From Microcaldota archaeon (GTDB taxonomy: Archaea > Micrarchaeota > Micrarchaeia > Micrarchaeales > Micrarchaeaceae), in contig JAJYVI010000015.1 in the NCBI GenBank assembly GCA_021792115.1, positions 1 to 14,348 on the forward strand: DNA of 14,348 nt, in the 5' to 3' direction. Below, piece by piece: positions 7,378 to 14,348 of the stretch. A model generated the notes under the pieces. The model was given only the letters and a program-made list of their open reading frames with translations. It was not told the DNA's origin and searched no databases. The first letter of the stretch is position 1. Every line of letters begins with the position of its first letter. A program made the position numbers and the translations under genes.

Positions 7378-7752
7378 ATGGCGTTTAAGGCATTAAATTC
7401 ACTGTTTCGCGCTGCTGCCCAAGCCTTTAAGAAACCGAGCACTCTAGAATTCCCTGAAAAAAGAGAAATGGTTACAGACAACTTTAGGGGAATGCTAAAA
7501 CTTGATATAAACACATGTATAAGCTGCAGTGCTTGTGCAAGAATATGCCCAAATAAAACAATAGAAATGGTAGATATAGAAACAGATAAAGGCACAAAGA
7601 AGATGCCTGAGCTACATATGGAAAGATGCATGTTCTGCGGTGATTGCGAAGAAGTATGCCCTACAAAATGCCTTATACTTACAAAAAATTATGATTTTGA
7701 GAGATTTGACAAAAGGGAATTTGTAATAAGACCCGAAGATCTTGATGGATAA
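7378..7752 (+). CDS. nuoI: Complex I subunit I, 2x[4Fe-4S] ferredoxin-like protein
   Basis: The NuoI subunit passes electrons through two tetranuclear clusters towards the quinone site. The 124-residue protein has two complete CxxCxxCxxxCP motifs, with cysteines at 47, 50, 53, 57 and 84, 87, 90, 94. Before the first motif, FPEKREMVTDNFRGMLKLD matches the conserved NuoI segment (YPE...FRG...LD), separating it from free ferredoxins. The N-terminus has amphipathic helical character, expected for membrane-arm contact. It opens the Nuo cluster; upstream is 248 bases of AT-rich DNA divergent from fen, so NuoA-D and H are not encoded here. 99 bases separate it from nuoJ, unlike the tight packing further on, so nuoJ may have its own promoter. 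Confidence 0.9.
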   Translation: MAFKALNSLFRAAAQAFKKPSTLEFPEKREMVTDNFRGMLKLDINTCISCSACARICPNKTIEMVDIETDKGTKKMPELHMERCMFCGDCEEVCPTKCLILTKNYDFERFDKREFVIRPEDLDG

Positions 7753-7851
7753 TTTAGATTGAATAAATGAATGCAAAAATGAATTAAAAGTTAACCAATA
7801 AAAATTATAAAAAAATAATGAATAAATTTACAACAATAAATTAATGATGAG

Positions 7852-8331
7852 ATGATTTTTGAAATAGCATTGCTGCTTGTAATGTTTTTTGTTGCTACTC
7901 TCAGCCTTTTAGTCTTTGCATTTAGAAATATGCTTTATGTGATTCTGTCCCTTTTATTCATATTCTTGCTTAGCGCATTCATCTTTTTAATGCTTGGCCA
8001 ACCTCTGCTTGCAGTGCTGCAAGTGATAATAACAGTAGGAGGAATATCAACATACATGTTTGTAGCAGTAGCTGCTGCTGAGTTCTCAAATTTCAGGTTT
8101 ACAAGCTTTGCAAAGGTTGCTGCGCTCTCAGCTGTTATCTTTGCAGTTATTGCATACCCTATGAAAACTATGGTATTCTCAGATTCTGGTATTCCTACAA
8201 ATGTACTTACTCAGCAAGTGATTGCCGAAACAATGTCAGGCCAGATATTTAATATATTCATTATTGCAATTGTATTGTTTGGAGCCACAATATCGTCAAT
8301 AATTCTGCTAAGAGAATTAGGTAGGAAGTGA
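7852..8331 (+). CDS. nuoJ: Complex I subunit J (membrane)
   Basis: A 159-residue hydrophobic protein with about five transmembrane segments, matching NuoJ/ND6 in size and position between nuoI and nuoK. The segment QPLLAVLQVIITVGGISTYM (50-69) corresponds to the conserved third helix of NuoJ, with its flexible glycines next to the quinone-to-pump coupling path; the usual Tyr of 'QVIVYVGA' is replaced here by Thr. The start is fixed by ATG at 7852, because the earlier ATGATG at 7844 runs into a stop. The gene ends four bases before nuoK. NuoJ evolves quickly, so the call rests on context and helix pattern as much as on residues. Confidence 0.85.
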   Translation: MIFEIALLLVMFFVATLSLLVFAFRNMLYVILSLLFIFLLSAFIFLMLGQPLLAVLQVIITVGGISTYMFVAVAAAEFSNFRFTSFAKVAALSAVIFAVIAYPMKTMVFSDSGIPTNVLTQQVIAETMSGQIFNIFIIAIVLFGATISSIILLRELGRK

Positions 8332-8335
8332 GCAA

Positions 8336-8635
8336 ATGATTTTGATTTTTATTTTTATTGCATTCATTCTGTTTTCAATAGGACTTGGAGGAGTAATTAT
8401 TTCAAGACATTTTATACTGATGATAATCTCTGTTGAGATGATGCTTATTGCAGGAGCCATACTTGCAGTTTCATTCTTTTCATATCTGCTTCCTGGCAGT
8501 GCTATTGTGATGTTGCTTTTTGCAATCTGGTCAGTTGCTGCAATAGAGATAATCGCATTAATAGTCTTCTATAGGTACATGTCAAGGGAGAACCTTAGCC
8601 TTGATGTTAACAAACTTTCAAAGTTAAAAGGATAA
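8336..8635 (+). CDS. nuoK: Complex I subunit K (membrane)
   Basis: 99 residues forming three transmembrane helices, the standard NuoK/ND4L size. The two intramembrane glutamates used in proton transfer are present: E34 in SVEMMLIAGAI and E71 in AAIEIIALIVFYR, corresponding to E36 and E72 of E. coli NuoK. The GTGAG at the end of nuoJ lies just before the ATG and could act as ribosome-binding site. Its stop codon is two bases from the nuoL start, so translation of J, K and L is probably coupled. Confidence 0.93.
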   Translation: MILIFIFIAFILFSIGLGGVIISRHFILMIISVEMMLIAGAILAVSFFSYLLPGSAIVMLLFAIWSVAAIEIIALIVFYRYMSRENLSLDVNKLSKLKG

Positions 8636-8637
8636 TA

Positions 8638-10419
8638 ATGTTCATATATCCTATCTATGTATTGGCTCCGCTTGCGCTTGCGGCATTTATAGCATTGCTT
8701 TCAGGAATTCTTGACAGAAAGTCACGGTTAATAAAGTACATTGCTCTTGCAGCAGTGGTTGCATCATTTGCAATTGCATGTGGTATAATTGCACAAGGAA
8801 GCGGAATTTATGCATTGCACTGGTTTTCATTCGGAGGAATTACATTTAATATAACCGTATCTACATTTCTACTTAACAAGATACTACTTTTCCTTGTTGG
8901 TCTGATAGGCATCGCGATTTTTATATATTCAATAGGCTATATGGATGAGCCAGAGAACCAGAATAGGTATTATTTTGAAATGCTTATATTCACACTTGCA
9001 ATGATGTTGTTTGCGATATCTGCAAATTTTATTTCGCTGTTTATAGCTTGGGAGCTTCTTGGAATAACAAGTTATTTGCTTATAGGCTTCTGGTATGCAA
9101 AAGCAAAGGTATCAGAAGCTGCAAGAGCAGCAATAACAACAATCCTTATAGGGGACATATCAATGCTAGCAGCAATAGTTCTATTTTTCAACCTGTACCA
9201 TACATTTAATTTTTACACCTTGCTAGGCATGGCAGCTTCGCCTCTTGCAGTGTTTCCTCTAACCTTTCTCCTGATTGCTGTGTTTACAAAATCTGCGCAA
9301 TTTCCATTCAGTAATTGGCTTCAGCTTGCAATGGAAGGACCTACTCCTGTATCTGCATTCCTGCATTCATCTACAATGGTAAAGGCAGGTGTGTTCCTAC
9401 TAATATTGCTTCTTCCATTATTTGTGCAGAGCCATATGCTATGGATTCTGCTCGCGGTTGGTTTGATAACTGTTGTTTTCGGAGCTATGAATGCACTGTC
9501 TGAAAACCACATTAAGAAAATACTCGCATACTCCACTATAGAAGATCTTGGGTTGATGATAGTTGCACTGGGGCTTAATGCAGTATATGCTGCTCTTGCT
9601 CTGTTCATTGTCCAAGCATTTTATAAGGCATTATTGTTCCTTTCATCAGGGTATGTGATGAAAGCAAACCATGATAGAGAGGATATACACAGGATTTCTG
9701 TGAATTCAAGGCTTGTCTCATTTTCAATGCTTGCAGCTGCGTTGTCTCTTGCAGGGCTTTTCCCACTTAGCGGATTCTTTGGCAAGACAGCGATAGGCAT
9801 TGCAGCACGGCCAGACTTACTTGTTTATGTAGTACTGCTTGGAATAGATGTATTAAGTACATTATATATTTTCAGATGGTTTTTTGTGCTTAAGAAAAAT
9901 AAAAAAGAAAGCATGACTGCCAGGTTTTCTAAGTTCCCAATGAAGCTTGGTATTGGGATTGTGCTTGCATTGCTGATCATAAGCTCTTTTGCAATGTATT
10001 TTGCAGTCAACTACATGAGCAGTCTTAGAATAAATTATATTGGAAACATAAATGACATCGCAATTGAGACTGTTTTAATATTAGCAGGCATTGCAGCAAC
10101 ATGGCTGTTTTATAGAAAGAAGCAGATAAAAGCTCTTTTGGCTAGGGAAAAAAATCCAAATATCGCAGGCAAAATTCTTTACAACAATGTATTTGTATGG
10201 AGCGCATATCTGATTGTTGCAGAGATCATTGCAGCAATAGCAAAAGCAGTGTTTTATTTTGATATTGCATTCAATAAATTTACTTATATTCTTGGCAGGC
10301 TTGCATTGCTTACAGGCGACGCACTACGCGCATTTGAAAATGGAGAAGTAAACGCATATATTGCAGTGTTTGCCGCAGGTCTTGTTTTCCTTATAATATT
10401 TTTTATAATAAAATTATAA
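8638..10419 (+). CDS. nuoL: Complex I antiporter-like subunit L
   Basis: A 593-residue polytopic membrane protein, close to the 613 of E. coli NuoL, with the Mrp-antiporter fold and a C-terminal extension (about 500-593) consistent with the long lateral helix and final anchor helix. Most key proton-path residues are retained: E139 in the TM5 motif FIAWELLGITSYLLIG, K218 in the TM7 motif FTKSAQFPF, H243 in FLHSSTM, K294 in HIKKILAYST, K330 in AFYKALLFL and K383 in TM12 (SGFFGK). One departure is Q326, where the motif HAFFKALLFL normally has His. AGGA from 8629 lies five bases before the ATG and overlaps the nuoK end. It is thought to pump one proton per turnover and to brace the membrane arm. 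Confidence 0.95.
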   Translation: MFIYPIYVLAPLALAAFIALLSGILDRKSRLIKYIALAAVVASFAIACGIIAQGSGIYALHWFSFGGITFNITVSTFLLNKILLFLVGLIGIAIFIYSIGYMDEPENQNRYYFEMLIFTLAMMLFAISANFISLFIAWELLGITSYLLIGFWYAKAKVSEAARAAITTILIGDISMLAAIVLFFNLYHTFNFYTLLGMAASPLAVFPLTFLLIAVFTKSAQFPFSNWLQLAMEGPTPVSAFLHSSTMVKAGVFLLILLLPLFVQSHMLWILLAVGLITVVFGAMNALSENHIKKILAYSTIEDLGLMIVALGLNAVYAALALFIVQAFYKALLFLSSGYVMKANHDREDIHRISVNSRLVSFSMLAAALSLAGLFPLSGFFGKTAIGIAARPDLLVYVVLLGIDVLSTLYIFRWFFVLKKNKKESMTARFSKFPMKLGIGIVLALLIISSFAMYFAVNYMSSLRINYIGNINDIAIETVLILAGIAATWLFYRKKQIKALLAREKNPNIAGKILYNNVFVWSAYLIVAEIIAAIAKAVFYFDIAFNKFTYILGRLALLTGDALRAFENGEVNAYIAVFAAGLVFLIIFFIIKL

Positions 10420-10464
10420 TAAAATAAAAACAAAAACAAAATGAAATAATAACAAAAGGATATC

Positions 10465-11913
10465 ATGATTGCAGGAATATATACATTGGTACAGGAAATT
10501 GCAAAAAACAGCATTGCAATAAGCCTGGCAGTGCCTGCCATCGCAATTCTGCTCATTGCAGTAACAAAGGAGAAATTCAGTAGAGCCATAGGCTTGGCAT
10601 CGACAGGCATTGTACTTGCAATCTCATTGTTTCTGCTTGCTTATTTGTATATAGGTCATGGCATTGCAATCAATGCATCAATACCCTTTATAAGCAGCCT
10701 GAACATAAACTTTGAGATGGGCATCAATCCGATATCTTTCACATTGTTCATGATGTCAAGCATAGTATTGTTTACAACCTCACTTGCAGGGAATGTACAT
10801 AGGACAAGGCACAAAGCAACGCAGTTCCTTATAGTGCTTTTCCAGCTTGCAAGCACTGGGCTTTTTCTTTCCCTCAATTTGTTTATATTTTTTATATTCT
10901 GGGATATAGGAGTAATAGCAATGTTCTTTTTCATAAACTCCCTTGGGTCAGAAAGCAGGAAAGAGGCAGCAATGAAATTTCTTATATATGAGATCCTTGC
11001 AAGCTCACTGCTTTTGTTTGGAATTCTCATGATTTATTTTTATACCCCTGTACACTCATTCAATATAAACACAATAATTGCAAATGCTTACCTAATACCT
11101 GCAGTAGAGCAGACAATAATATTCGCACTTCTCTTTATTGCATTTATAATAAACATGCCTGTATTTCCTTTTCATTTGTGGTTGCCTGACGCGCATACAG
11201 AGGCGCCAACACAGGGGTCAATGCTGCTATCAGGAGTACTTACAAAATTTGGGGGGTTTGGCGTGATATTACTGTTTGAAATGCTGCCTATTTCAAAAAC
11301 ATTTGGAAATTATATTGCTGCTCTTGCAGTAATATCTGCATTCTATTCAGTGCTTGTATTGATGAGGCAGGACGACATAAAAAGAGTCATTGCATATTCA
11401 ACAATAACTGAAATGGCAATTGTGCTTTTTGGAATTTCAGAATTCAGCAATTTCGGGCTTTATGGTGGTGTTTATGCAATGCTCAGCCATGGGCTTCTGA
11501 TTGCAATGCTGTTCCTTGCAGCAGGATCTATTGAGGTTATATTCAATACACGTAATATACACATCCTGAAAGGTATAGTAAAAAATGCAAGAATAGTGGC
11601 ATACTCTATGCTTGCTGGTATATTTATAATGCTCGGGCTTCCACTCTCATCAGCATTTATTGCAGATCTATTGATTTTTATAGGAGCAATAAGCGCATTT
11701 GGAGTTGCAGGTCTTGCGCCTCTGCTTGCTCTTCTACTTGTTGGTGCTTTCCTATACTTTATAATAAGCAAATCTTTCATGTCAACAGGCAGATATACAA
11801 GAGCTATTGGCTCAATCGGAATTGAGCAGAAGCTGGCATTTGCTGTGCTTCTTATTTTCATATTTATATTCGGTACGTTCCCGTTTATTATGCTAGGCAT
11901 ATTCAAAATTTAG
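10465..11913 (+). CDS. nuoM: Complex I antiporter-like subunit M, with altered pump residues
   Basis: A 482-residue membrane protein with the NuoM/ND4 signature FPFHLWLPDAHTEAPTQGS (234-252) followed by LLSGVLTKFGGFG, and DIKRVIAYST at 304-313. An AAAGGA ribosome-binding site at 10455-10460 lies four bases before the ATG. The gene is separated from nuoL by 45 A-rich bases. Several proton-path residues differ from E. coli NuoM: the TM5 Glu144 position is Asp147 (FIFWDIG), the TM7 Lys234 position is Asn230 (FIINMPVFPF), and the TM12 Glu407 position is Asp401. The TM8 lysine (K261) and K306 remain. The codons are unambiguous (GAT, AAC, GAT). Identity as NuoM is secure; whether it pumps normally is doubtful. 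Confidence 0.94.
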   Translation: MIAGIYTLVQEIAKNSIAISLAVPAIAILLIAVTKEKFSRAIGLASTGIVLAISLFLLAYLYIGHGIAINASIPFISSLNINFEMGINPISFTLFMMSSIVLFTTSLAGNVHRTRHKATQFLIVLFQLASTGLFLSLNLFIFFIFWDIGVIAMFFFINSLGSESRKEAAMKFLIYEILASSLLLFGILMIYFYTPVHSFNINTIIANAYLIPAVEQTIIFALLFIAFIINMPVFPFHLWLPDAHTEAPTQGSMLLSGVLTKFGGFGVILLFEMLPISKTFGNYIAALAVISAFYSVLVLMRQDDIKRVIAYSTITEMAIVLFGISEFSNFGLYGGVYAMLSHGLLIAMLFLAAGSIEVIFNTRNIHILKGIVKNARIVAYSMLAGIFIMLGLPLSSAFIADLLIFIGAISAFGVAGLAPLLALLLVGAFLYFIISKSFMSTGRYTRAIGSIGIEQKLAFAVLLIFIFIFGTFPFIMLGIFKI

Positions 11914-11916
11914 TCA

Positions 11917-13335
11917 ATGCAGGGTAATACAATGATAATCAATAATATTAATAATATTTCAATTTCATACCTCCTGCTAATTCTTGTGGCAGTAGTTTTT
12001 GCATTCAGCATATCTTTTTCATTGATAAGAAACAAAAAGGCAAAATTTTTGCAGCTTGTAATTCTTCTTGCCTTGCTGGCATTCATATCTGGCTGGCTGT
12101 TTATTTCAAATGCTAATGCAGTACTGCTTAATCTCTTCCATGTATACAGATTTTCAATGTTGTTCACTTGCCTGTTTTCTATTCTATTTATTCTCATACT
12201 TATACTCTCATACGACTCAGAGGCTGATTATTTCTACACCCTTCTCGGCATCATAGCAACAGGGGCGATGATTGTGCCTATGGCTGAATCATTGATAACA
12301 TTGTTCCTTGCTATTGAAATAACATCAGTCACAACAAGCTTTGCAATAATGACAAAAAACAAAATACATCTTGAGGCCGCGATGAAGATGTTTATACTCA
12401 GTGCCATCTCGGTTTCTATATTTTCATTTGCAATGGTCCTTATATTCCCATACAGCCCTCAGCTTGCACTTGCAGGGCTTGCATCAAATAATGCAGTGTC
12501 AGGAAACTATTTAATAGAATTAGGGATCATCTTATTCATTGCTGCGCTTGGGTTTGAGGCTGCTGCATTTCCTTTCAACCTCTGGATTCCTGATGTGTAC
12601 CAGGGCGCCAGGGCAAACCTCACTGCAATGGTCTCTGGGATAAATAAGAAGATAGGCTTTGTTGCAATGATGATGATATTATTTATTGTCTTTGCGCAGT
12701 ACTCCTGGTTCTTTTCAAGCATAATTGCAATGCTTAGCGTGGCAACGATGTTCTTCGGGAACCTGGTGGCAATGGTGCAGCAGAACGTCAAGAGAATGCT
12801 CGCGTATTCCTCAATATCTCAGGCAGGCTATATACTGATAGGGATTGCGGCTGCGAGCAGCCTTGGGCTTGAGGCCTCTATTTTCCAGATTATAGCACAT
12901 GCATTCATGATAATAGGGGCATTTGCATTCATATTCTGGCTAGAGTCCCAGTACAGCATGAATACGATTTCTGATTACGATGGGCTTACGCAGAGGAATG
13001 CGTTTGCAGGGATAGGCCTCAGCATACTTATGCTTTCTATGATAGGTATTCCTCCTCTATTAGGATTTTATGGAAAGTTCCTTCTCTTTTCAAGTGCGCT
13101 CAGTGCAAGAATGGCTGCTCTAGCATTCATAGGAATAATAAACAGTTTTATTTCAGTTTATTATTACGGCAGACTCATGATTGCAATGCACAGAAAAACC
13201 AATAAAAAGCACATCATGCTCAACAAAAATATTATTATAGTAACTGGCATATGTATTTTTGTAATTGCAGGCATCGGGCTTTATCCTGAATTTCTTATGC
13301 ACGCTGCCTCACTTGCAGCCAAAGCACTTTTATAA
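11917..13335 (+). CDS. nuoN: Complex I antiporter-like subunit N, with altered pump residue
   Basis: A 472-residue polytopic protein with the NuoN/ND2 signature FPFNLWIPDVYQGA (218-231) and later KRMLAYSSISQAGYILIG. It follows nuoM by three bases. TM5 Glu134 (FLAIEITS), Lys157 (AAMKMF), Lys244/245 (GINKKIGF), Lys292 and TM12 Lys387 (GFYGKF) are kept. The TM7 lysine, Lys217 in E. coli (GFKLSLVPFHLW), is replaced by Glu214 (GFEAAAFPFNLW; codon GAG), a charge reversal. An ATG five codons in (11932) has an AGGG seven bases upstream and could be the true start. It is the last gene of the Nuo run; no clear U-tract terminator follows. Confidence 0.94.
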   Translation: MQGNTMIINNINNISISYLLLILVAVVFAFSISFSLIRNKKAKFLQLVILLALLAFISGWLFISNANAVLLNLFHVYRFSMLFTCLFSILFILILILSYDSEADYFYTLLGIIATGAMIVPMAESLITLFLAIEITSVTTSFAIMTKNKIHLEAAMKMFILSAISVSIFSFAMVLIFPYSPQLALAGLASNNAVSGNYLIELGIILFIAALGFEAAAFPFNLWIPDVYQGARANLTAMVSGINKKIGFVAMMMILFIVFAQYSWFFSSIIAMLSVATMFFGNLVAMVQQNVKRMLAYSSISQAGYILIGIAAASSLGLEASIFQIIAHAFMIIGAFAFIFWLESQYSMNTISDYDGLTQRNAFAGIGLSILMLSMIGIPPLLGFYGKFLLFSSALSARMAALAFIGIINSFISVYYYGRLMIAMHRKTNKKHIMLNKNIIIVTGICIFVIAGIGLYPEFLMHAASLAAKALL

Positions 13336-13374
13336 GACCATTGATGTAAGACAACAAAGCACCCCATATATTAA

Positions 13375-13653
13375 GTTGTACTGTCTGTGAATAGGCATCA
13401 TAAAGTCATATTCAAGGTTCTTTTTGATTATGTAAACCCTTACTACTTTAGAGTTGCACATAATGCAAAATTTATTGCAGATTTAGGATAGGATTCAGCT
13501 GATATAATAAACTTTATTGAACAATTACCTAGAAGATTCACGTTAAGCGATGTTTATAAATACGAAAATCAATTAATAGCGCTACATCCACAAAATAAAC
13601 ATATAAAGGATAAGATAAGGCAACAACTTCAGATACTCCGTGATCGTGGATAA
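13375..13653 (+). pseudogene. Remnant of a DpnI-like (Dam-replacing family) restriction endonuclease, C-terminal winged helix
   Basis: In one frame, 13492-13653 encodes a stretch matching the C-terminal winged-helix domain of DpnI: ADIINFIEQLPRRFTLSDVY, then KYENQLIALHPQNKHIKDKI and RQQLQILRDRG. In DpnI this domain reads IRQQLQILRD at the same point and helps recognise methylated GATC DNA. The copy is broken. An amber TAG at 13489 stands where DpnI has the Trp of RGWT, so TGG to TAG would explain it. A TAA at 13651 falls just after RDRG, where intact proteins continue with about ten more residues (IEF-GRG-Y). Upstream, the frame is open from 13375 to the TAG but is not recognisable, and the catalytic domain is missing. 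No usable start codon precedes the preserved part. It sits between nuoN and the SlyB-like gene, in otherwise empty DNA. Confidence 0.72.
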
Positions 13654-13769
13654 GGTTCAAAGAGCCTAAAACGTATGAAAAAGTTAGTAACTTAACTTAA
13701 TGTTGCGTCTCTATGAATAATAATGTTGAAAATTTAATAATTATTGGGCGAGGTTGACTTATAGAAACA

Positions 13770-13777
13770 TTTAAATA
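13770..13777 (+). promoter_or_regulatory. TATA box of the SlyB-like gene
   Basis: TTTAAATA preceded by GAAAC, a good BRE-plus-TATA arrangement. It lies 49 bases before the ATG, giving an expected leader near 20 bases that contains a strong ribosome-binding site. It is the best-formed promoter in the window. Confidence 0.65.
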
Positions 13778-13808
13778 TCATATCTGCAATAATATGTAGT
13801 ATAATAAA

Positions 13809-13814
13809 AGGTGA
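13809..13814 (+). promoter_or_regulatory. Strong Shine-Dalgarno site AGGTGA
   Basis: Six bases complementary to the archaeal 16S 3' end (anti-SD core CACCTCC), four bases before the ATG at 13819. It is a stronger match than any other gene here has and fixes the start of the secreted protein. Confidence 0.7.
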
Positions 13815-13818
13815 GATT

Positions 13819-14348
13819 ATGGAAACAATGAATATTAAAAAGCAGAACAATAAAAATGGCTTTAAGAAATTTTTAAGAAGCGCAGGAATAGGCATTGCAG
13901 CAGTTGCTATGGCAGTTAACTTATATGTTCCAAGGGCAAATGCATGGTACAACAATGGATATATCCCAACAAACCCAAACAACATATCAACACCATATTC
14001 TGCAAGCACGACCGTACCAGCAGTTGTTGTAGGAGAGAGAGCAGTTACTGTTAATTATAACGACAGCGCAGGTCCTGAAGGAGCAATGGTAGGAGGCATT
14101 GCCGGTGCACTGGCAGGAAGCAGGATAGGAAAAGGAGTAGGAAATACCCTTGCAGAGATAGGAGGAGCAATCCTTGGTGGCATTGCTGGCAACAGTGTAG
14201 GAAAGCATTTTGCACAAGGCCCTGGAACACAGGTGACAGTCAAGTATAATAACGGAGTATACCAAACAATCACTGAGCCAGGCAGCCTTAACTTCTACAA
14301 CGGAGAGAAAGTATTTGTAATTCAGTCTGCAACAGGCATGGTGCGCAT
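13819..14348 (+). CDS. Secreted SlyB/17-kDa-antigen-like glycine-zipper protein (right end cut)
   Basis: The first 176 residues are in the window. A basic start (KKQNNKNGFKKFLR) leads to a hydrophobic core (about 22-37) and PRANA, a signal peptidase I type site after A42; there is no lipobox and no cysteine in the visible part. After a Pro/Asn/Thr-rich linker, residues 86-131 form a double glycine zipper (GAMVGGIAGALAG, IGKGVGNTLAEIGGAILGG, IAGNSVGKHF) like the Rick_17kDa_Anti domain. Residues 138-176 (VTVKYNNGVYQTI, then FYNGEKVFVIQ) match the small beta domain of SlyB, which has ITVRLDNGQT and GDRVRVL at these places. SlyB proteins are outer-membrane lipoproteins of Gram-negative bacteria. 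Codon use (GGA, GCA, ATA, AGG) resembles the neighbours, and the promoter is archaeal. Family is fairly sure; function and location in this cell are not. Confidence 0.8.
   Translation, partial: METMNIKKQNNKNGFKKFLRSAGIGIAAVAMAVNLYVPRANAWYNNGYIPTNPNNISTPYSASTTVPAVVVGERAVTVNYNDSAGPEGAMVGGIAGALAGSRIGKGVGNTLAEIGGAILGGIAGNSVGKHFAQGPGTQVTVKYNNGVYQTITEPGSLNFYNGEKVFVIQSATGMVR

Noticed and set aside
9315..12791. Short frames inside nuoL, nuoM and nuoN on both strands
   Set aside because: They lie wholly or almost wholly within strongly supported membrane-subunit genes and show no independent motifs.
13489..13491. In-frame TAG at a Trp position as possible recoding (pyrrolysine or readthrough)
   Set aside because: The same frame has a second stop (TAA) before the domain is complete and lacks the catalytic domain, so decay is the simpler reading.
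13651..13672. GGTTCAAAGAGCC as a tRNA T-arm fragment
   Set aside because: There is no acceptor stem, anticodon arm or CCA-proximal pairing around it; the hairpin has only four pairs including one wobble.
13734..14273. Minus-strand open frames opposite the SlyB-like gene
   Set aside because: They are antisense to a gene with promoter, ribosome-binding site and domain match, and resemble no known protein.
13819..14348. SlyB-like gene as bacterial contamination joined by misassembly
   Set aside because: Archaeal BRE/TATA promoter at the right distance and codon use like the neighbours argue against it, although coverage data would be needed to exclude it.

Overview
This is an AT-rich archaeal window. 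It carries a replication factor C small subunit, a FEN-1 whose catalytic residues fall at the same numbers as in the Pyrococcus enzyme, the last two steps of the classical mevalonate pathway, a class III prepilin start, TATA boxes of the TTTAAATA type, and a complex I cluster with no NADH-oxidising subunits. The prepilin motif, low GC and a Nuo cluster resembling that of Thermoplasmatales point to an acidophilic euryarchaeal or DPANN/ARMAN-type lineage (Parvarchaeum-like). That placement is inference; only 'archaeon' is firm.

Layout. Positions 1-114 (minus) hold the first 38 codons of a type IV pilin-like protein running off the left edge. 302-1723 (minus) is a DHH/DHHA1 phosphoesterase of the RecJ-like superfamily. 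1950-4176 (minus) is a two-gene operon, diphosphomevalonate decarboxylase then phosphomevalonate kinase. After a 380-base divergent promoter region, 4557-5905 (plus) encodes RfcS and a small protein with an EF-Tu domain-2-like barrel. FEN-1 (6089-7129, minus) converges on that pair. 7378-13335 (plus) is a nuoI-J-K-L-M-N run: one 2x[4Fe-4S] protein plus five membrane-arm subunits. 13375-13653 holds the decayed end of a DpnI-like (Dam-replacing family) restriction gene. From 13819 to the right edge is a secreted SlyB-like glycine-zipper protein behind an archaeal promoter.

How the genes relate. RfcS loads the PCNA clamp and FEN-1 processes Okazaki flaps, so the centre of the window is replication-related, with the DHH protein possibly in nucleic-acid turnover. 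PMK and MDD finish isopentenyl diphosphate synthesis for ether lipids. The Nuo genes encode much of a proton-pumping oxidoreductase, but NuoA, B, C, D and H are absent here, so the complex must be encoded in more than one place if it is complete.

Most worth a second look: the SlyB-like protein (a Gram-negative envelope family) under an archaeal promoter; the restriction-gene fossil beside it; and the substitution of the TM7 proton-pathway lysine in both NuoM (Asn) and NuoN (Glu) while NuoL keeps it. No CRISPR array, tRNA, rRNA or intact mobile element was seen.
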